DNA of 28,861 bases from an uncultured Lachnospiraceae bacterium (GTDB lineage: Bacteria; Bacillota; Clostridia; Lachnospirales; Lachnospiraceae): positions 1 to 28,861 of the forward strand of contig CAJUHQ010000033.1 of the NCBI GenBank assembly GCA_910586095.1, given 5' to 3'. The notes under the pieces were generated by a model. That model had not been told where the DNA came from. It made no database searches and saw nothing but the letters and a program-made list of their open reading frames with translations. The number at the start of each line of letters is the position of its first letter. The first letter of the stretch is position 1. Of this stretch, positions 6,981 through 16,518 are shown piece by piece. The position numbers and the translations under genes are program-made.

Positions 6981-9569
6981 CTATACATCCTCCTTTGATG
7001 AACCTTCCTCAAAAGATGGTTCTTTAGATGTTATCTCTTCCTCTACTGATTCTGTATCCTCTGTTGCTTCTACCACTTTATCGAGAGCTTCCTCCACATT
7101 TTCAAATTCTTGTGTACCATCAGAAAGTTTCTCTCTTACTTTAGCAATCTTAGCAACCTTTACAGAATCATCATCTAGATTAATTAATTTTACTCCAAAT
7201 GTATTTCTGCCATATACAGAGACATCACTGACACGAATTTGAATAATAACACCTTCTGTTGTAATCATCATAATCTCATTGTCATCTTTTACGGCCTTGA
7301 CCCCAACTACATTCCCTGTCTTTTCTGTGATGCGGTAACACTTTACACCTTTTCCGCCTCTTTTTTGGATGGTAAACTCATCGAGTGACGTTCTTTTTCC
7401 CATACCAAATCCAGAAACAATCAACAAGGTATCTCCTTGTGTATTGAGCTGCATACCTACTACTTCATCGCCATCGTCGAGATTCATGCCAATCACACCC
7501 ATAGCACCACGTCCCATAGATCGAACATCAGTTTCTCTAAAACGAATACACATACCATATTTAGTTACAAGGAAAATTTCTGAATTTTCATCTGTTGTCT
7601 TAACCTCAATCAATTCGTCATCATCGCGCAATGAAATAGCAGCAAGACCATTTTTTCTTACATTTGAAAATTCCATAATAGGCGTTTTCTTCGCAATTCC
7701 CTTCTTAGTAATCATAAAAAGATGTTTACCTTCCTCAAATTCACTAATTGGTATCATTGCCGAAATTTTTTCACCAGGATTTAGCTGCAAAAGATTTACG
7801 ATAGCCATTCCCCTAGCGGTTCTTCCTGCTTCTGGAATCTCATATGCTTTTAGTCTGTATACACGCCCTTGATTGGTGAAAAACATTAGATAATGATGTG
7901 TAGTAGTCATCAACAAATCTTCAATATAATCATCCTCGATGGTTGCCATACCCTTGATGCCACGTCCGCCTCTATTTTGTGTCTTAAAATTATCTACTGT
8001 CATTCTCTTAATATAACCAAGGCTTGTCATAGCAATCACTGTATTTTCACGCGGTATCAAGTCTTCCATGTCAATCTCAGATTCATCATATCCAAATTTT
8101 GTGCGTCTGTCATCGCCATATTTATCAGAAATAATCATAATCTCATCTTTGATTACGCCAAGAAGTAACTTTTTGTCTGCCAAAATAGCTTTGTACTCCT
8201 GTATTTTTTTGAGAAGCTCTTCATGCTCTTGCTCTAATTTTTCGCGCTCTAGACCTGTCAGTGAACGAAATCTCATGTCAACAATTGCCTGTGCCTGCAC
8301 ATCTGTAAATCCAAATCGCTCAATCAAACCTTCCTTTGCTGCCTGTGTGTTGGCACTGCCTCTAATAATTCGGATTACCTCATCAACATTGTCGAGGGCT
8401 ATCAGTAAACCTTGTAAAATATGATCGCGCTCTTGTGCTTTGTTTAAGTCATATTGAGTTCTTCTAGTAACTACATCCTCTTGATGGATGATGTAATGAG
8501 TGAGAACATCCTTCAAGTTCATGACTTTTGGTTGATTGTTTACAAGCGCTAACATAATTACACCAAAACTATCCTGAAGCTGTGTATGTTTGTAGAGTTG
8601 ATTGAGAACAATATTCGCATTTACATCCTTGCGCAGTTCAATGCAGATTCGCATCCCTTCTCTGTTGGACTCATCGCGCAAATCTGTGATTCCATCAATT
8701 CTTTTCTCTTTTACGAGCTCTGCAATTTTTTCAACCAATCGTGATTTATTGACCATATATGGAAGCTCTGTCACAATAATTCTACTTTTTCCATTGGCCA
8801 TTGTCTCAATATTGGTCACACTGCGAACCCTAATTTTTCCTCTACCTGTTCGATATGCCTCCTCAATCCCGCGTGTGCCAAGTATAATGCCACCTGTTGG
8901 AAAATCAGGTCCTTTTACAATTGATAAAATTTCCTCAATCTCTGTATCTCTGTCCTGCTCAATACGATTGTCAATCATTTTTACAACGGCATCAATTACC
9001 TCTCTAAGATTATGAGGTGGAATATTGGTAGCCATTCCTACTGCAATGCCTTGTGTGCCATTGACAAGTAAATTGGGATATCGGCTAGGAAGAACAGAAG
9101 GTTCTTTTTCTGTCTCGTCAAAGTTTGGAACAAAATCTACTGTGTTTTTGTTGATATCCGCAAGCAACTCCATTGAAATTTTACTAAGCCGTGCTTCTGT
9201 ATATCGCATAGCTGCTGCGCCATCACCATCCACCGATCCAAAATTACCATGTCCATCTACAAGCGGATATCGTGTTGACCACTCCTGGGCCATGTTGACC
9301 AATGCACCATAAATTGAGCTATCTCCATGAGGATGATATTTACCCATTGTATCACCGACAATACGTGCACTTTTTCTATGTGGCTTGTCAGGTCCATTAT
9401 TCAATTCAATCATAGAATATAGCACTCTGCGCTGTACAGGTTTTAACCCATCTCGAACATCAGGCAATGCACGAGAAGCAATAACGCTCATTGCATACTC
9501 TATATAGGATTTCTCCATTGTTTTTTGGAGATCTACCTCCTCTATTTTATCAAATATTGTATCGTCCAT
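6981..9569 (-). CDS. gyrA: DNA gyrase subunit A
   Basis: This is the DNA-cleaving and rejoining subunit of the A2B2 gyrase that introduces negative supercoils. The 862 residues hold the 5Y-CAP domain with catalytic Y123 (AAAMRYTEARL), the coiled-coil arm, and a C-terminal beta-pinwheel with blade motifs such as QNRGGRG and the GyrA-box-like QKRGGKG. The last 40 residues form a Glu/Asp/Ser-rich acidic tail. In the quinolone-resistance region (HPHGDSSIYG) S84 is the wild-type Ser, but residue 88, aligned with E. coli D87, is Gly. The ATG is preceded by GGAGG seven bases upstream. It follows gyrB by 30 bases on the same strand and is surely co-transcribed with it. Confidence 0.98.
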   Translation of the reverse strand: MDDTIFDKIEEVDLQKTMEKSYIEYAMSVIASRALPDVRDGLKPVQRRVLYSMIELNNGPDKPHRKSARIVGDTMGKYHPHGDSSIYGALVNMAQEWSTRYPLVDGHGNFGSVDGDGAAAMRYTEARLSKISMELLADINKNTVDFVPNFDETEKEPSVLPSRYPNLLVNGTQGIAVGMATNIPPHNLREVIDAVVKMIDNRIEQDRDTEIEEILSIVKGPDFPTGGIILGTRGIEEAYRTGRGKIRVRSVTNIETMANGKSRIIVTELPYMVNKSRLVEKIAELVKEKRIDGITDLRDESNREGMRICIELRKDVNANIVLNQLYKHTQLQDSFGVIMLALVNNQPKVMNLKDVLTHYIIHQEDVVTRRTQYDLNKAQERDHILQGLLIALDNVDEVIRIIRGSANTQAAKEGLIERFGFTDVQAQAIVDMRFRSLTGLEREKLEQEHEELLKKIQEYKAILADKKLLLGVIKDEIMIISDKYGDDRRTKFGYDESEIDMEDLIPRENTVIAMTSLGYIKRMTVDNFKTQNRGGRGIKGMATIEDDYIEDLLMTTTHHYLMFFTNQGRVYRLKAYEIPEAGRTARGMAIVNLLQLNPGEKISAMIPISEFEEGKHLFMITKKGIAKKTPIMEFSNVRKNGLAAISLRDDDELIEVKTTDENSEIFLVTKYGMCIRFRETDVRSMGRGAMGVIGMNLDDGDEVVGMQLNTQGDTLLIVSGFGMGKRTSLDEFTIQKRGGKGVKCYRITEKTGNVVGVKAVKDDNEIMMITTEGVIIQIRVSDVSVYGRNTFGVKLINLDDDSVKVAKIAKVREKLSDGTQEFENVEEALDKVVEATEDTESVEEEITSKEPSFEEGSSKEDV

Positions 9570-9599
9570 TTATTAACCTCCATCAAACAGCAGTGTTTT

Positions 9600-11519
9600 T
9601 TAGATATCAAGGTTTTTAGCATATTTTGCATTTGTCTCAATAAATTCACGCCGTGGTTCTACTTTATCTCCCATGAGTGTCGTAAATGTAAGATCAATTT
9701 CTGATTCGGCATCCTCATCCATAGAAACCTTTAACAAAATACGTTTTTCTGGGTCCATTGTGGTGTCCCAGAGCTGATCCGCATCCATTTCACCTAAACC
9801 CTTATACCGTTGTATCTTATTGTTCTGATCGCGTCCCACTTCCTCTAATATAGCGGCCAACTCATCATCTGAATAGGCATACCATGTTTTTTTGTTTTTC
9901 TCAAGCTTATACAGAGGTGGTTTTGCCAGATAGACATGTCCCTGTTTAATCAATTCCGGCATAAACCGATACAAAAACGTGAGCATCAAAGTCGCAATAT
10001 GTGCTCCATCTACATCCGCATCTGTCATAATAATAATTTTATTGTATCTTAGTTTTGTTATATCAAAATCATCATGTATTCCTGTTCCAAATGCAGTAAT
10101 CATAGATTTAATCTCTGCATTTCCATATATTTTATCTAATCGCGCCTTCTCTACATTTAATATTTTTCCACGCAATGGTAGAATTGCTTGTGTATCGCGG
10201 CTTCTAGCAGTTTTTGCACTTCCTCCTGCGGAATCACCTTCCACAATAAAAATTTCACAATTTTGAGGATTTTTATCAGAACAATCTGCTAATTTTCCAG
10301 GCAATGTCATTCCATCAAGTGCAGTTTTTCTTCTGGTCAGATCCCGTGCTTTACGCGCTGCTTCCCTAGCTCTTTGAGCCAAGATTGATTTCTCACAAAC
10401 TAATTTTGCCACTACTGGATTTTGCTCCAAATAGTACGTAAGCTGTTCTGTTACAATACTATCCACAGCTCCACGTGCTTCAGAATTTTCTAGCTTTTGT
10501 TTTGTCTGTCCATCAAGCTGTGGTTCTTGGATCTTAATTGATACAATTGCGGCAAGTCCCTCACGGATATCATCACCACTTAAGTTGGATTCGCTATCCT
10601 TTAAAAGTTTTGTAGTTCTAGCATAGTCGTTAAATGTTTTTGTGATAGCATTTCGAAAACCTGCAAGATGTGTTCCTCCAGCATGTGTATTAATATTATT
10701 TGCAAAGGTGTAGACACTTTCCGTATAGGAATCATTGTGTTGCATAGCTACTTCTACATATACATTGTCCTTTGTTCCTTCAAAATACAATACATCTTCA
10801 TAAAGTGCTGTTTTGCTTTTATTTAAATAAGTTACAAATTCTTTGATACCACCCTCATAATGAAATGTCTTTTCAATAATTCCATCAGCCGGACGCAGAT
10901 CCTTTAGAACAATCTTTAAATTCTTAGTCAGAAAAGCAAGTTCACGAAGTCTTTGTTTTAGTACATCAAAATCAAATATTGTCTCTTCAAAAATAGTAGG
11001 ATCAGGAAGAAATGTGATTTTAGTACCCGTTTTTGAAGCATCACAAGTTCCCATATTTTTGAGTGGATAGCACACATGTCCTCTCTCATAACGTTGATTG
11101 TACAGTATTCCATCACTACAAATATCTACTTCTAACCATGTAGAAAGTGCATTGACTACAGAAGCACCTACTCCATGTAAACCTCCTGATACTTTATATC
11201 CTCCACCACCAAACTTTCCTCCAGCATGAAGTACAGTAAATACGACCTCCACAGCAGGTTTTCCTGCCTTGTGGTTGATCCCTACTGGAATACCGCGTCC
11301 ATTATCAATGACTGTAATTGAATTGTCAGGATTGATTGATACCTCAATTGTATCACAGTATCCTCCAAGTGCTTCATCCACTGCATTGTCAACAATTTCA
11401 TAAACCAAATGGTGCAGACCTCTTGAAGAAATGCTGCCTATATACATACTGGGTCTTTTCCTCACACCTTCTAGACCTTCCAAAATTTGAATCTGGTCAG
11501 CTCCATACTCCGTACTCAT
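9600..11519 (-). CDS. gyrB: DNA gyrase subunit B
   Basis: This is the ATPase subunit of DNA gyrase. The 639 residues show the GHKL ATP site (EIVDNAVDEAL, VIDNGRGIPV, GGLHGVGASVVNALS), the transducer domain, and the TOPRIM domain with EGDSAGGSA, PLRGKILNVEKA and DADVDGAHI, the Mg-binding Glu and Asp residues. QRYKGLGEM is in the tail. The first residues (YGADQIQILEGLEGVRKRPSMYIGS) fit Gram-positive GyrB. Its ATG overlaps the recF stop as ATGA (11516-11519), indicating translational coupling within the dnaA-gyrA cluster. It is intact and of ordinary length. Confidence 0.98.
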   Translation of the reverse strand: MSTEYGADQIQILEGLEGVRKRPSMYIGSISSRGLHHLVYEIVDNAVDEALGGYCDTIEVSINPDNSITVIDNGRGIPVGINHKAGKPAVEVVFTVLHAGGKFGGGGYKVSGGLHGVGASVVNALSTWLEVDICSDGILYNQRYERGHVCYPLKNMGTCDASKTGTKITFLPDPTIFEETIFDFDVLKQRLRELAFLTKNLKIVLKDLRPADGIIEKTFHYEGGIKEFVTYLNKSKTALYEDVLYFEGTKDNVYVEVAMQHNDSYTESVYTFANNINTHAGGTHLAGFRNAITKTFNDYARTTKLLKDSESNLSGDDIREGLAAIVSIKIQEPQLDGQTKQKLENSEARGAVDSIVTEQLTYYLEQNPVVAKLVCEKSILAQRAREAARKARDLTRRKTALDGMTLPGKLADCSDKNPQNCEIFIVEGDSAGGSAKTARSRDTQAILPLRGKILNVEKARLDKIYGNAEIKSMITAFGTGIHDDFDITKLRYNKIIIMTDADVDGAHIATLMLTFLYRFMPELIKQGHVYLAKPPLYKLEKNKKTWYAYSDDELAAILEEVGRDQNNKIQRYKGLGEMDADQLWDTTMDPEKRILLKVSMDEDAESEIDLTFTTLMGDKVEPRREFIETNAKYAKNLDI

Positions 11520-12607
11520 ATATTTCCTCCCATTTCTATTTTTCCACTTGAAACCTTGAAAACCCTGTTGATTTCAAAACGATTGTTTACAAATTCCTCT
11601 AATCCTGTACAAGTGACAATCGTTTGGATCTCTCCAATACTGTTGAGTAAATAATTTTGCCGACTGCTGTCAAGCTCTGACAATACATCATCAAGCAACA
11701 AAAGAGGTGTATCTTTAGAAAGCTTTTTCATCAACTCAATCTCCGATAATTTCAGTGACAGTGCAGCCGTTCTTTGCTGCCCTTGTGAACCAAACTTTCT
11801 GATATCAATATTTCCAACCACAAATGAAAAATCATCTCTGTGAGGGCCTATCGTAGTCTGTCTAAACTTGATATCTCTCTCTCGACAAGATTCTATTTCC
11901 TTCTCAAATGTTTCTGGCAAGACATCAGGTTCATAAATCATCTTTAATTCTTCTTTCCCTCCAGAAAGTTTTGTATGAATTTCATAGACAATCTCATTGA
12001 GTTGCTTTACAAAAGAAGCTCTTTTTTCTATTACTTTATTTCCATATAATACAAGTTGAGAATCCCACACAGTAAGTGTATCCTTAAGTTCAGGATGCAT
12101 ATACAAATCTTTTAATAACTTATTTCTCTGATTTACAATCTTAATATAATTATTCAAATCACTTAAATATAGACTGTCTAGCTGGCACAATTCCATATCA
12201 ACAAAACGTCGTCTTTGTGATGGACCATTCTTAATAATGGACAAATCTTCTGGAGAAAAAAATACAACGTTTAAAAGTCCCAACAACTCTGCTGCTTTCT
12301 TGATCTTTTGTCCATTGATGGCAATACCCTTTGACTTACTTTTTCTAAGATGCATATCAACGCGATTCTCAAGGCCATCTTTTACCACATAAGTGCGTAT
12401 ATGTGCTTCCTGTGCAGCAAAATTAACAAGATCCTTGTCTTTGCTTCCCTTGTGGGATTTTGTTGTGGCAGACAAATAAATAGCTTCTAAAATATTAGTT
12501 TTTCCTTGAGCATTATCACCATATAAAATATTTGTGCCACTGTCAAAACTTATGGAAAGTGTTCCATAATTTCTGAAATTTTCAAGTTCCAACGATTTAA
12601 TAATCAT
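11516..12607 (-). CDS. recF: DNA replication and repair protein RecF
   Basis: RecF is an ABC-type ATPase that, with RecO and RecR, loads RecA at single-strand gaps. The 363-residue protein has a Walker A of the RecF type (G30-DNAQGKTN), the basic QRRRFVD segment, the FGSQGQQRTAALSLKLSE signature and Walker B LLLLDDVLSELD. The length is usual. No strong Shine-Dalgarno sits at normal distance (AAGGA is about 14 bases upstream), which suggests modest translation, as is common for recF. It overlaps gyrB by four bases downstream and follows the S4-protein gene by 33 bases. The start MIIKSLELENFRNYG matches the family. Confidence 0.97.
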   Translation of the reverse strand: MIIKSLELENFRNYGTLSISFDSGTNILYGDNAQGKTNILEAIYLSATTKSHKGSKDKDLVNFAAQEAHIRTYVVKDGLENRVDMHLRKSKSKGIAINGQKIKKAAELLGLLNVVFFSPEDLSIIKNGPSQRRRFVDMELCQLDSLYLSDLNNYIKIVNQRNKLLKDLYMHPELKDTLTVWDSQLVLYGNKVIEKRASFVKQLNEIVYEIHTKLSGGKEELKMIYEPDVLPETFEKEIESCRERDIKFRQTTIGPHRDDFSFVVGNIDIRKFGSQGQQRTAALSLKLSEIELMKKLSKDTPLLLLDDVLSELDSSRQNYLLNSIGEIQTIVTCTGLEEFVNNRFEINRVFKVSSGKIEMGGNI

Positions 12608-12640
12608 GGTTTTATGATCATTCCTTAACTCTCATTCTTT

Positions 12641-12859
12641 TCATTGTTGATTTGATTTAATAACAAACAGGACTTCATCAAAACTTACTTCATCATTGTG
12701 CACAAGTTTTTTTCCGCGCTGTGTTTCCACATGCCCATTTACTTTTACAAGACCACCTTGTATAGCATTTTTTGCGTCAACTCCTGTTTCTACAAGCCCA
12801 GAAAGCTTTAATGCCTGACCAAGCTTAATAAAATCATCCTTTATCATCAATTCCTGCAT
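12641..12859 (-). CDS. Small S4-domain RNA-binding protein (YaaA/RlbA type)
   Basis: The 72-residue protein consists almost wholly of one S4 RNA-binding domain: FIKLGQALKLSGLVETGVDAKNAIQGGLVKVNG holds the two helices and strand that contact RNA, followed by the basic RGKKLVHNDEVSF turn. In Firmicutes a small S4 protein sits between dnaN and recF (yaaA in B. subtilis) and is linked to ribosome assembly; the position here is the same. The ATG has an AGGGAG site upstream. It lies 17 bases after dnaN and 33 before recF on the same strand. The family is clear; its exact target is not known from sequence. Confidence 0.92.
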   Translation of the reverse strand: MQELMIKDDFIKLGQALKLSGLVETGVDAKNAIQGGLVKVNGHVETQRGKKLVHNDEVSFDEVLFVIKSNQQ

Positions 12860-12876
12860 TGTCTGTTCTCCCTACA

Positions 12877-13986
12877 TTAATTAATTGTATTAAATGTTAC
12901 AGGCAGAATTAGATACGTATAATTCTCTTCATCATCTTTAATAAAACAAGGAGCTTTTGAATTTAGCAGTTTGATTTCCACTTCTTCGTCGTCAATTACT
13001 TTGAGTGCATCAATCAAGAATTTTGGATCAAATCCAATCATTAGATCTTTGCCTGTTTTTGTAATATCAATTTCCTCATCTAAACTACCTACTACCGAAT
13101 TCATTTTTAGTTCCATCATCTCATCAGAAATATTTAGAATAATAGGCTTTTTTTCACCTTCCCGCACTAACAGTGTTGAACGGTCAATACAACTTTGAAA
13201 TTCTCTTTTATTAATTTTTACTTTAGTTTCATAGTCTGCTGATAAAATATTATCTATTTTTAGATAATCGCCTTCTATTAATCGCGATACTACTGTAGTG
13301 CGATCAAACTCAAATAAAATATGCTTGTCGGTGAAGAAAATATTGACATCTTTATCTGCGTCACCTGGCAAAATTTTAACGATCTCATTCAATGTTTTTC
13401 CTGGTACAATTACTTTTTTTGCAGGATATGAGTTTTTGAGATGAATTCGCCGAAGTGAGATTCTCAATCCATCTGAGGATACTACTTTTAATATGTCATT
13501 GTTGATTTCAAACAGTTCTCCAGTAAGAATTTTATTGGTATAATTATCTGCTATAGAAAAAATAGTTTGTCTAATGGATTCTTTTAGGGTAAATTGAGAC
13601 AGACAGATGGATTCTGAACGTTCTATTAATGGAAGATAAGAAAAATCTTCTCCCGATTTTCCCACAATATTAAATTTTGCTTTTTCACAAGTAATAGTTG
13701 CCTTATAAGAAGGATCTGTTTCAATTCGAACGTCATTGTCTGGTAATTTTCTCACCATTTCTAAGAAAATCTTTGCATCTAATGCAATGATTCCTTTTTC
13801 TATAATTTCACCCTCTATGACTGTCTCAATTCCAAGTTCCATATCATTGGCAGTCAATTTGATTTCTCCTTTTGTTGTATCAATTAGAATACACTCTAGG
13901 ATCGACATTGTAGTTTTGCTAGGTACAGCCTTAGAAACTGTGTTGACACCATTTAAAAGATTTGCTTTTGAACATATTATTTTCAT
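12877..13986 (-). CDS. dnaN: DNA polymerase III beta sliding clamp
   Basis: This is the ring-shaped processivity clamp that tethers DNA polymerase III and many repair factors. The 369 residues form three clamp-like domains; recognisable stretches are the N-terminal MKIICSKANLLNGVNTVSKAV, SILECILIDTT, the central TGELFEI and SSDGLRISLRRI, and the C-terminal YTYLILPVTFN. The start at 13984-13986 is chosen because AAGGGGG lies eight bases upstream; another in-frame ATG at 14005-14007 is upstream of that site and would place the site inside the gene. It follows dnaA across a gap with two DnaA boxes, as in other Firmicutes, and leads the yaaA-recF-gyrB-gyrA run. Confidence 0.97.
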   Translation of the reverse strand: MKIICSKANLLNGVNTVSKAVPSKTTMSILECILIDTTKGEIKLTANDMELGIETVIEGEIIEKGIIALDAKIFLEMVRKLPDNDVRIETDPSYKATITCEKAKFNIVGKSGEDFSYLPLIERSESICLSQFTLKESIRQTIFSIADNYTNKILTGELFEINNDILKVVSSDGLRISLRRIHLKNSYPAKKVIVPGKTLNEIVKILPGDADKDVNIFFTDKHILFEFDRTTVVSRLIEGDYLKIDNILSADYETKVKINKREFQSCIDRSTLLVREGEKKPIILNISDEMMELKMNSVVGSLDEEIDITKTGKDLMIGFDPKFLIDALKVIDDEEVEIKLLNSKAPCFIKDDEENYTYLILPVTFNTIN

Positions 13987-14055
13987 GTATATACCCCCTT
14001 CCCGCATTTAGCAGGATATCAATCAATAGTTTGAAAGCGATTTTCTTTTGTCAGT

Positions 14056-14064
14056 TTATCCACA
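14056..14064 (+). promoter_or_regulatory. DnaA box (TTATCCACA)
   Basis: It is a perfect nine-base match to the DnaA-binding consensus, close to the dnaN start. Confidence 0.85.
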
Positions 14065-14213
14065 TATGATAGATAAGAGTACGATGCCAAAAAATAGGCA
14101 TATAAAAAATTAATTATATAAATAAAGATTCTTAATATTCATAGTAAAGGTCGTGGAAATGTGAATAGTGCTTATTATTCTTATGAACTCAATAAAAATT
14201 GTCATATGAACAA

Positions 14214-14222
14214 TGTGGATAA
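14214..14222 (-). promoter_or_regulatory. DnaA box (TTATCCACA)
   Basis: It is a perfect match on the minus strand, just after the dnaA stop codon and facing the box at 14056. Confidence 0.85.
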
Positions 14223-14269
14223 CCTTCAAAATAATTGTAAAGTTATTCAGAATGATTCACAATGGATTT

Positions 14270-15637
14270 TTATGAAGGAGAAATTTTTTTCTTAATGATT
14301 TCGATTTTATTCTTTAAATCCTCATCGATTTTGATTTTTTCCTCAATTTTTTCCACACCATGAATAATTGTGGTATGATCCTTTTTTCCTAAGAGTGCCG
14401 CTACATTCTGGTACGTTGCCGCAGTCATAGTACGACACAGATACATAATGATTTGTCGTGGAAGGACATATTCTGACTTACGCTTTTGAGAGACAATATC
14501 CTCTTTTGAGATTGCAAAGTGTTCTGCCACCATATCAACAATCAAATTTGGTGTGATGATTCGAACTTGGTCGGGATAGATTACGTCTTTTAAAGCATCT
14601 TCTGCTAGTTCAAGTGTTAGTTCATGATTGTTTAGACGTACACTCGCCATAACTTTGTTGAGTGCACCCTCGAGTTCTCGAATATTGGATTTTATGTTAG
14701 TGGCAATATATTGAATGATTTCATCATCAATTTCACGATCATAATTTTCTGCATTTTTGCGCAAAATAGCCATGCGCGTCTCGTAGTCAGGAGGTTGGAT
14801 GTCAGCGATCAATCCCCACTCAAAACGCGATCGGAAGCGTTCCTCTAAAGTTTCCATTTCTTTTGGCGGTTTATCAGAAGACAGGATAATTTGTTTTCCT
14901 GCGGAATGTAGTACATTAAATGTGTGAAAAAATTCTTCTTGTGTAGATTCTTTTCCTATAATAAACTGTACATCGTCGATGAGCAGAACATCTACAGTTC
15001 TATATTTGTCGCGAAGCTTTGTCATAGCAGCAGCGTTACCACTTCGAATGGATTCAATCACTTCATTGGTAAACTGTTCAGAAGTTACATACAAGACTTT
15101 CATATTTTGATTTTGTTCTAACACAAAATGACCTATGGAGTGCATCAAATGGGTTTTTCCAAGTCCTGCGCCTCCATAGATATAGAGGGGATTGTATGCT
15201 TCGCCGGGGGATTCAGCTACTGCAAGTGCTGCAGAGTGGGCAAATTTGTTATTGCTTCCCACAACAAAGGTATCAAATTTGTATTTGCTGTTGAGGTTTG
15301 CATTTTCATAATTAATATTGCTGACATTTTTTTTGGACGAGGCTCTTCTTTTAGAGTCTTTATCTGATTCAACAATATCATTTTCGCTGATAAAAACAAT
15401 GTCGTAATCATAATCCATCAGCTCTGAAATGGTTGCCTTGAAACAAATATAATATTTGTTGTGTATATATTTTTTTAGGTGAGCTTGTTCTGCGGGAATG
15501 AGTATTGTGACCACCCCGTTTTCAACCTTGTAGAATTGAAGGGGTTCAATCCAGCTTGAAAATGAAATGCTGGTGAGGTCATACTCCTTTCTGATATGAT
15601 CTTTGATTTCTTCCCATCTGTCTTTTATATCATTCAT
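14270..15637 (-). CDS. dnaA: Chromosomal replication initiator DnaA
   Basis: DnaA binds DnaA boxes, oligomerises with ATP and opens oriC. The 455 residues show domain I (1 to about 85, SFSSWIEPLQFYKVENG), a short Ser/Asn/Lys-rich linker (about 90-115), and the AAA+ domain with Walker A GGAGLGKT (155-162) and Walker B LLIDD (218-222). RFRSRFEWGLIADIQPPDYETRMAIL carries the arginine-finger/sensor region. Domain IV ends with the DNA-binding signature (TYQNVAALLGKKDHTTIIHGVEKI); GKKDHTT has Lys where many DnaAs have Arg (GGRDHTT). A GAGG site precedes the ATG. The long gap upstream holds more DnaA boxes, so autoregulation is likely. It is intact. Confidence 0.98.
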   Translation of the reverse strand: MNDIKDRWEEIKDHIRKEYDLTSISFSSWIEPLQFYKVENGVVTILIPAEQAHLKKYIHNKYYICFKATISELMDYDYDIVFISENDIVESDKDSKRRASSKKNVSNINYENANLNSKYKFDTFVVGSNNKFAHSAALAVAESPGEAYNPLYIYGGAGLGKTHLMHSIGHFVLEQNQNMKVLYVTSEQFTNEVIESIRSGNAAAMTKLRDKYRTVDVLLIDDVQFIIGKESTQEEFFHTFNVLHSAGKQIILSSDKPPKEMETLEERFRSRFEWGLIADIQPPDYETRMAILRKNAENYDREIDDEIIQYIATNIKSNIRELEGALNKVMASVRLNNHELTLELAEDALKDVIYPDQVRIITPNLIVDMVAEHFAISKEDIVSQKRKSEYVLPRQIIMYLCRTMTAATYQNVAALLGKKDHTTIIHGVEKIEEKIKIDEDLKNKIEIIKKKISPS

Positions 15638-15702
15638 GCCATACCTCTACATTTGGAATATATAAAATCCCATTGACGCTTCAATCTATTTGTAATAGCA
15701 AA

Positions 15703-15812
15703 CTTGCATTATACTCATCCTGGCGTTTAGCAAGCCGAATGGCCATCCATGCTATGCTTTCATAATAAAAATGTGTCAACTGCTAAATTTGTAGTAGTTT
15801 GACAGCCGCATG
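15703..15812 (-). repeat. Two copies of the dispersed element upstream of dnaA
   Basis: On the minus strand, 15703-15741 begins cattcggcttgctaaacgcc and 15780-15812 begins catgcggctgtcaaactact. They resemble the copies at 1348, 1426 and 22543 and again are about 75 bases apart, like the pair before cheC. The outer copy overlaps an inverted repeat (TGTCAACTGCTA with TAGTAGTTTGACA, 15774-15804). Confidence 0.45.
15708..15713 (-). promoter_or_regulatory. Candidate -10 element of a dnaA promoter
   Basis: TATAAT reads on the minus strand about 70 bases before the dnaA start, inside a dispersed-element copy. No good -35 lies at 16-18 bases (TTGCTA is only 14 away), so an activator or another promoter is possible. 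TTGACA on the minus strand at 15774-15779 lacks a good -10. Confidence 0.3.
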
Positions 15813-15951
15813 GGCATTAGACTGAAACATACTAATAATGCTAAATGAAATACTTATACACTCTAATAGTACAGCAAATGGGTAAAAAAATCAAATGAAA
15901 TAATAAATATCTATGAATAATCCCCAAAATCCCCAAAAATAATGTTGATAT

Positions 15952-15960
15952 TGTGGATAA
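15952..15960 (-). promoter_or_regulatory. DnaA box (TTATCCACA)
   Basis: It is a perfect match on the minus strand, just right of the tandem tccccaaaa repeat. Confidence 0.85.
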
Positions 15961-16010
15961 CTTAATAAACATGATGTGAAAAAGCTTAATTTTTCCACTT
16001 GTCAAAATGG

Positions 16011-16032
16011 AAATCCACAGATCTGTGGATAA
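16011..16032. promoter_or_regulatory. Head-to-head DnaA box pair in a palindrome
   Basis: TGTGGATAA at 16024-16032 is a perfect box (minus strand). AAATCCACA at 16011-16019 is an inverted box with one mismatch. Together they form a perfect palindrome, ATCCACAGA/TCTGTGGAT. Confidence 0.8.
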
Positions 16033-16214
16033 AAGAGAAGGAAGTTATATACAGAATCCACACATAGTAAAGTGCTTTGTTTTAGAAGGGATTTAAATAA
16101 ACAAAAATTTTGTAAAAAGATTGATTTTTACGCATTTTAAAAAGAGTACTTCTATGCGTTACAATAAAAAAATATGCATGAAAATGAAAAATCAATGGAA
16201 AATTTTTCAACGAG

Positions 16215-16266
16215 ATATCCACAAGTTAACCACATTTTGTGGATAAAATTATAATATTGTGGATTT
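16215..16266. promoter_or_regulatory. DnaA box cluster
   Basis: Three boxes lie in 52 bases: ATATCCACA (16215-16223, one mismatch), TGTGGATAA (16238-16246, perfect) and TGTGGATTT (16258-16266, one mismatch). TTAACCACA at 16226-16234 is a fourth weak match. Confidence 0.8.
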
Positions 16267-16489
16267 ATGAAGTTTTGATGTGGAAATCGTGTGAAAAATA
16301 CTTTTAACTGCCTGTGGTAGTTTTTGCTTGCAGCAAAGGGCTGCTTCACAAAGAAATACTAAATTTCACGCCAAAGATTAGAAATTCCACTAAATCAGGT
16401 GGATGGGAAATAATATGAAACTTTTATTTTTCCATGTTGATAGGAATCAGACTCTGCGCTAATAATGATAGAAAATGAGATTATTTTTC

Positions 16490-16518
16490 TTGACTTAAAG
16501 ATTCTTATATTATATAAT
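16490..16518 (+). promoter_or_regulatory. Strong sigma-A promoter for rpmH
   Basis: TTGACT (16490-16495), a 17-base spacer and a perfect TATAAT (16513-16518) give a leader of about 190 nt before rpmH. It is the best promoter match seen in the window and fits a ribosomal-protein gene. Confidence 0.85.

Larger units (their letters stand above)
13987..14269. other. dnaA-dnaN intergenic region, probable part of oriC (incC-like)
   Basis: This 283-base gap carries two perfect DnaA boxes in opposite orientation (14056-14064 and 14214-14222) flanking a highly AT-rich stretch around 14095-14140 (ttaattatataaataaag) suited to strand opening. A TGCC/GGCA inverted repeat lies at about 14092-14107. In B. 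subtilis the corresponding gap (incC) holds the unwinding element. Whether opening occurs here or on the rpmH side cannot be decided by eye. Confidence 0.7.

Noticed and set aside
7369..7872. Plus-strand open frame of 167 codons and several others across gyrA/gyrB
   Set aside because: They lie fully inside gyrA/gyrB on the opposite strand, have no recognisable product and are shadow frames.
16152..16349. Minus-strand frame of 65 codons in oriC
   Set aside because: It covers a cluster of DnaA boxes and has no Shine-Dalgarno or protein-like composition.
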